64,000 nt of DNA, taken from assembly GCF_021440085.1 (NCBI RefSeq), contig NZ_JAKCPW010000009.1:124001-188000 (forward strand), read 5' to 3'. Position 1 is the stretch's first letter. Each line of letters opens with the position of its first letter. Positions 61,065 through 64,000 of the stretch are shown piece by piece. A program made the position numbers and the translations under genes. The stretch is from Dyadobacter sp. CY261 (GTDB lineage Bacteria > Bacteroidota > Bacteroidia > Cytophagales > Spirosomataceae). The notes under the pieces were generated by a model, which saw only the letters and a list, made by a program, of their open reading frames with translations, was not told the DNA's origin and searched no databases.

Positions 61065-63719
61065 ATGCAACCATTCCCTCCCCGCTGGCTCGATAAGCTG
61101 GCTACCCGAATTTGCGCCCCGCACCTCCGCGAAGAGCTCCTTGGCGACCTTCACGAGCGTTACGCCCTCCGCCATCGACGCACCGGTGCACGCAAGGCCA
61201 ACTGGTTTTTCATCCGCGAAGTAAGCGCACTACTGCGCCCATCGATCATGAAGCGCAAGCCATCACCCTACCGCTCGCCTTCCGCATTCAACCCCGAAAT
61301 GCTCCGGAATTATTTCAAAATCGGCTCGCGGGTATTGCTCAAAAACAGCAATTATTCGCTGATCCACGTCACCGGGCTTTCCATCGGCCTATGGGCTTGT
61401 ATGATGGTAGCTACCGTGGTGATCGACAGTCTTTCTTATGACAGGCAATGGAGCCGGAAAGATGATATTTATCGGATTGTAAGTGTGAATAAGATGGGGG
61501 GTGACTTGACGGAGCGCCATAACTCGTCGCCTTCCAATTTGGCTCCCGAATTGCAGAAAATGTATGCAGAGGTCGAGTCATGGTCGTCCATCGATAACCA
61601 GGAAATGCATTTCAAAACAGATCCAAGGGACAGTTACGGCATAGAAACCAGTATGCTGACTGCCGATACGATGGTTAGTCAAATGCTGGATTTCAAACTT
61701 TTGGCCGGTAGTTTAGAGCGTTCTACCCAAAACCGGTGGAGCCTGCTTGTAACGCGCTCGTATGCGGCCAAAATGTTTCCGGGACAAAATCCGATCGGCC
61801 GTATCATTCACGAAATCCCGACTTTCAGCTCGGAGACTGCACCTTACGAGATTACCGGGCTGATCGAAGACCTGCCTTACAACAGCCACCTTCGCACTGA
61901 CGTGGTCCGCCTGAAACGCACGAAGATCGAACCATTGATCAATGACGGGATGATCATGTTCGGGATCAATTATCTTATGCTAAAACCCGGCACTGACATC
62001 GGTGCATTCACGCAGAAAGTCAACGCATGGTATGCGCGGTTTACAAAAGCCGGTGAACGTCAGTTCGAATTCCAGCCCTTAAAAGACATTTACCTGCATT
62101 CCGACTTTGCCCAGGCGCAAAAGGTCCAGGCCAATGCAGGCACTATTTACATTTTTGCAGGTGTGGCGCTGCTACTGTTATTTATTGCTTGCGTCAACTT
62201 TGTGAACCTGAGCACTGCTAAGGCATTTACGCGTGTGAAAGAGGCAGGAGTACGAAAAATCCTGAGCGGATCCCGGTCGCAACTGGTTATGCAGCTGCTA
62301 ACTGAAACCTTGCTGCTTTTTGGTATCTCTGTGGGAATTGCGGCATTTGCCTATTACTTCACACTGCAATCCGTCGAAAGCTTTCTTGGCCATAAGCTGG
62401 TATTGACCTTTACTTCCAATTTCCTCATGGCCGCCGCAGCTATTTTCATGTTTTCTCTGACCGCATTGCTGACAGGCCTTTATCCTGCCTGGATCATTTC
62501 CGGTTTCAAACCGGCCAATACACTACGCGGCATTCTGAGCGCAACATGGGGTCAAAGCGGCCTTCGCAAGACATTGGTCGTTGCCCAGTTTTCCATTTCT
62601 ATCATAGTACTGCTTGCAACCATTGTGGTATGGCAGCAACTCGATTTGATGGAACATAAGGAACTTGGCTATGACAAAAATAACCTGATCAGCATTGGAC
62701 AAATTTCCTGGAATGGTAAAGCGGAGGCATTTAAAAATGAAATACAACGTCTACCGGGCGTCGTTCATAGTAGCCTGGCGCAATGGTTGCCTACCGAAGG
62801 AGGCGGCTACATGCAACGTGAGGTTGAAGATCCAGCACACGCCAACCGGCGGATTCGCGTCTGGTACATTGCAGGAGATGTGGACCTACCCGAAACGATG
62901 GGATTGAAGCTGGTAAAAGGCCGCATGTTCAGTAACCGCTTTGCGGATGCAATCAATGCAGATTCTTTGCAAAAAGAGGGTTTTGAAAAATTCGAAAATG
63001 CACAGATGAACCAGAATTCATTGATGACGGCCTCGGCAGCTAAAATACTGGGGATCAAACAATTAGACATCCCGGTTAAAAACGCGCATTCGGTACCGGT
63101 AGGCGTTGTCGGTGACTTCCATAACGAATCACTGTACGAAGCCATTAAACCTACGATACTTCTTGCCCAAAAGTCGTCTAATTACGGTGGCATGCTCATT
63201 CGTGTCCAACAAAACACCGAACCACAGGTAGCGGCAGGCATCCGCAATCTCTGGAAGCAGTTTTTCCCGGACAAACTGCTTGTAATCAACAATGTAGAAG
63301 ATCAGTTGTTAAAACAATACGAAGCCGAATCAAAACTCCACCAACTCTTCCTTTTTTTCAGCGGGCTTACAATGTTCCTTTCGGCCTTAGGTATTTTCGG
63401 ATTGGTGGTGCAGGCGGCGGAGCAGCGTGCGAAGGAAGTTGGCATCCGTAAAGTTCTGGGTGCTTCGGTGGCGGGTATCGTGGGTTTAATTTCAAAAGAT
63501 TTCGTCAAACTGGTGCTAATCTCCATCGTTGTGGCATCGCCGCTGGCGTGGTATGCCCTGCAAAAATGGCTTGAAACTTATCCTTACCGGACGCCTATCA
63601 ACTGGTGGGTGTTTGCAGTAACCGGCGCGGCGGTATTGCTAGTGACCATCGCTACGGTTAGTTTTCAGGCGATCCGCGCCGCCACGGCCGATCCGGTACG
63701 CAGCCTTAGGAACGAGTAG
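61065..63719 (+). CDS. FtsX/MacB-type ABC permease with PadR-linked prefix domain
   Basis: An 884-residue membrane protein. The first ~60 residues (PPRWLDKLATRICAPHLREELLGDLHERY) form the permease prefix domain that marks PadR-linked permeases. Then comes a membrane helix (about 105-125), a large MacB-like periplasmic domain (about 130-340), three helices with FtsX signature (NFVNLSTAKAFTRVKEAGVRKIL, about 378-400), a second periplasmic domain and three final helices (AKEVGIRKVLGAS, about 790). No ATPase gene is next to it. The role is probably envelope stress or peptide/lipid handling rather than classical transport. Confidence 0.92.
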   Translation: MQPFPPRWLDKLATRICAPHLREELLGDLHERYALRHRRTGARKANWFFIREVSALLRPSIMKRKPSPYRSPSAFNPEMLRNYFKIGSRVLLKNSNYSLIHVTGLSIGLWACMMVATVVIDSLSYDRQWSRKDDIYRIVSVNKMGGDLTERHNSSPSNLAPELQKMYAEVESWSSIDNQEMHFKTDPRDSYGIETSMLTADTMVSQMLDFKLLAGSLERSTQNRWSLLVTRSYAAKMFPGQNPIGRIIHEIPTFSSETAPYEITGLIEDLPYNSHLRTDVVRLKRTKIEPLINDGMIMFGINYLMLKPGTDIGAFTQKVNAWYARFTKAGERQFEFQPLKDIYLHSDFAQAQKVQANAGTIYIFAGVALLLLFIACVNFVNLSTAKAFTRVKEAGVRKILSGSRSQLVMQLLTETLLLFGISVGIAAFAYYFTLQSVESFLGHKLVLTFTSNFLMAAAAIFMFSLTALLTGLYPAWIISGFKPANTLRGILSATWGQSGLRKTLVVAQFSISIIVLLATIVVWQQLDLMEHKELGYDKNNLISIGQISWNGKAEAFKNEIQRLPGVVHSSLAQWLPTEGGGYMQREVEDPAHANRRIRVWYIAGDVDLPETMGLKLVKGRMFSNRFADAINADSLQKEGFEKFENAQMNQNSLMTASAAKILGIKQLDIPVKNAHSVPVGVVGDFHNESLYEAIKPTILLAQKSSNYGGMLIRVQQNTEPQVAAGIRNLWKQFFPDKLLVINNVEDQLLKQYEAESKLHQLFLFFSGLTMFLSALGIFGLVVQAAEQRAKEVGIRKVLGASVAGIVGLISKDFVKLVLISIVVASPLAWYALQKWLETYPYRTPINWWVFAVTGAAVLLVTIATVSFQAIRAATADPVRSLRNE

Positions 63720-63725
63720 CAGTTA

Positions 63726-63760
63726 GGGAATTAAAGTACAGCGATGGCACTTTAATTCCC
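63726..63760 (+). terminator. Terminator after the permease gene
   Basis: GGGAATTAAAGT (63726-63737) pairs perfectly with ACTTTAATTCCC (63749-63760), giving a 12-bp stem and an 11-nt loop, followed by CATCTTTTTG. Confidence 0.85.
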
Positions 63761-63852
63761 CATCTTTTTGAACCATACTTGCAGAACATGGCCATTTTCG
63801 GTTAGCATGACAATTGTATAAATCCTGTCAGCACTAAAACCACCGTTCATAA

Positions 63853-64000
63853 TGCAAATGTTGTCAGGTCTGGGCAAGGCCCGGTATATTCCCCTCCTCG
63901 TTCTATTTACACTTGCCATCATGCAATCCTGCCGGAAAAATCCGAAGGAAATGACCAATGAGCAACTGGCCGAGGCCATTAGCAATAAGAAAACCTACGA
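63853..64000 (+). CDS. Lipoprotein, N-terminal end (partial)
   Basis: An open frame from the ATG at 63853 runs past the window edge. The 49 visible residues contain a lipoprotein signal (hydrophobic PLLVLFTLAIMQSC, Cys at about residue 27) followed by a polar stretch (RKNPKEMTNEQLAEAISNK). A second Met two codons in (63859) is an alternative start. The family cannot be told from this fragment. A TGACA-N13-TGTCA inverted repeat lies just upstream at 63808-63830. Confidence 0.65.

Overview
The window looks like about 64 kb of chromosome from a Bacteroidota bacterium of the order Cytophagales. Dyadobacter or a close relative is my best guess, and the genus is inference. The support is a SusC/SusD pair behind an ECF sigma factor and FecR anti-sigma factor, -7 boxes of the Bacteroidota type (TAnnTTTG) in front of several genes, a YfhO membrane protein, an HYC_CC_PP-type small cysteine protein and roughly 50% GC by eye. 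I see no rRNA, CRISPR array, prophage or insertion sequence. The first gene (Ku) and the last (a lipoprotein) are cut by the window edges.

Layout. 1-5.4 kb: the end of a Ku gene overlapping a stand-alone LigD polymerase domain (end joining), a GH18 chitinase-like lipoprotein, endonuclease V, NhaA and a small secreted protein. 5.5-12.6 kb: a tight five-gene minus-strand operon for phosphonate use (PhnX-like hydrolase, FAD oxidoreductase, secreted phosphodiesterase with PA14 domain, PbfA ammonia-lyase, DUF5690 transporter) with an XRE-cupin regulator upstream. 12.7-16 kb: a PEP mutase-family protein, an AraC regulator and an aldo/keto reductase. 16.1-23.5 kb: ECF sigma, FecR, SusC and SusD. 23.6-33.6 kb: two unknown genes, a YfhO/YfiT/DUF2905/SGNH operon, pfkA, a YdcF protein, a TlpA-like thioredoxin and a lactonase-like beta-propeller. 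33.7-42.8 kb: a copper island (CopA ATPase, HMA chaperones, TonB receptor, HMA-AraC regulator, His/Met-rich barrel) interrupted by a RhuM-Fic gene. 42.9-49.4 kb: a methyltransferase, a sulfur module (two YeeE/YedE-like proteins and an MBL-rhodanese protein), a MATE pump and HflX. 49.4-49.8 kb: an intact tRNA-Arg(CCT) behind two degenerate copies. 49.8-60.6 kb: a CE15 esterase, myo-inositol-1-phosphate synthase, a DeoR regulator and a polyol/sugar cluster (polyol-type permease, 2-hydroxyacid dehydrogenase, two FGGY kinases, histidine phosphatase, exported GDPD). 60.7-64 kb: PadR regulator, FtsX-type permease and the start of a lipoprotein gene.

Three groups seem to work as units. In the phosphonate operon, the FAD enzyme and PbfA can both produce phosphonoacetaldehyde, the PhnX-like enzyme can split it to phosphate and acetaldehyde, the exported phosphodiesterase could free the substrate outside and DUF5690 could import it. 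In the copper island, small metal-binding proteins, an export ATPase and outer-membrane proteins lie around a regulator that carries its own HMA domain. In the polyol cluster, GDPD would release a polyol, the permease import it, and a dehydrogenase, two kinases and a phosphatase convert it; the substrate cannot be named from sequence.

The most unusual non-coding signals are a perfect 32-bp palindrome in front of the inositol-phosphate synthase, heptanucleotide-period repeats at two intergenic loci, the degenerate tRNA-Arg copies, and inverted repeats placed as operators in front of the PadR and XRE regulators.
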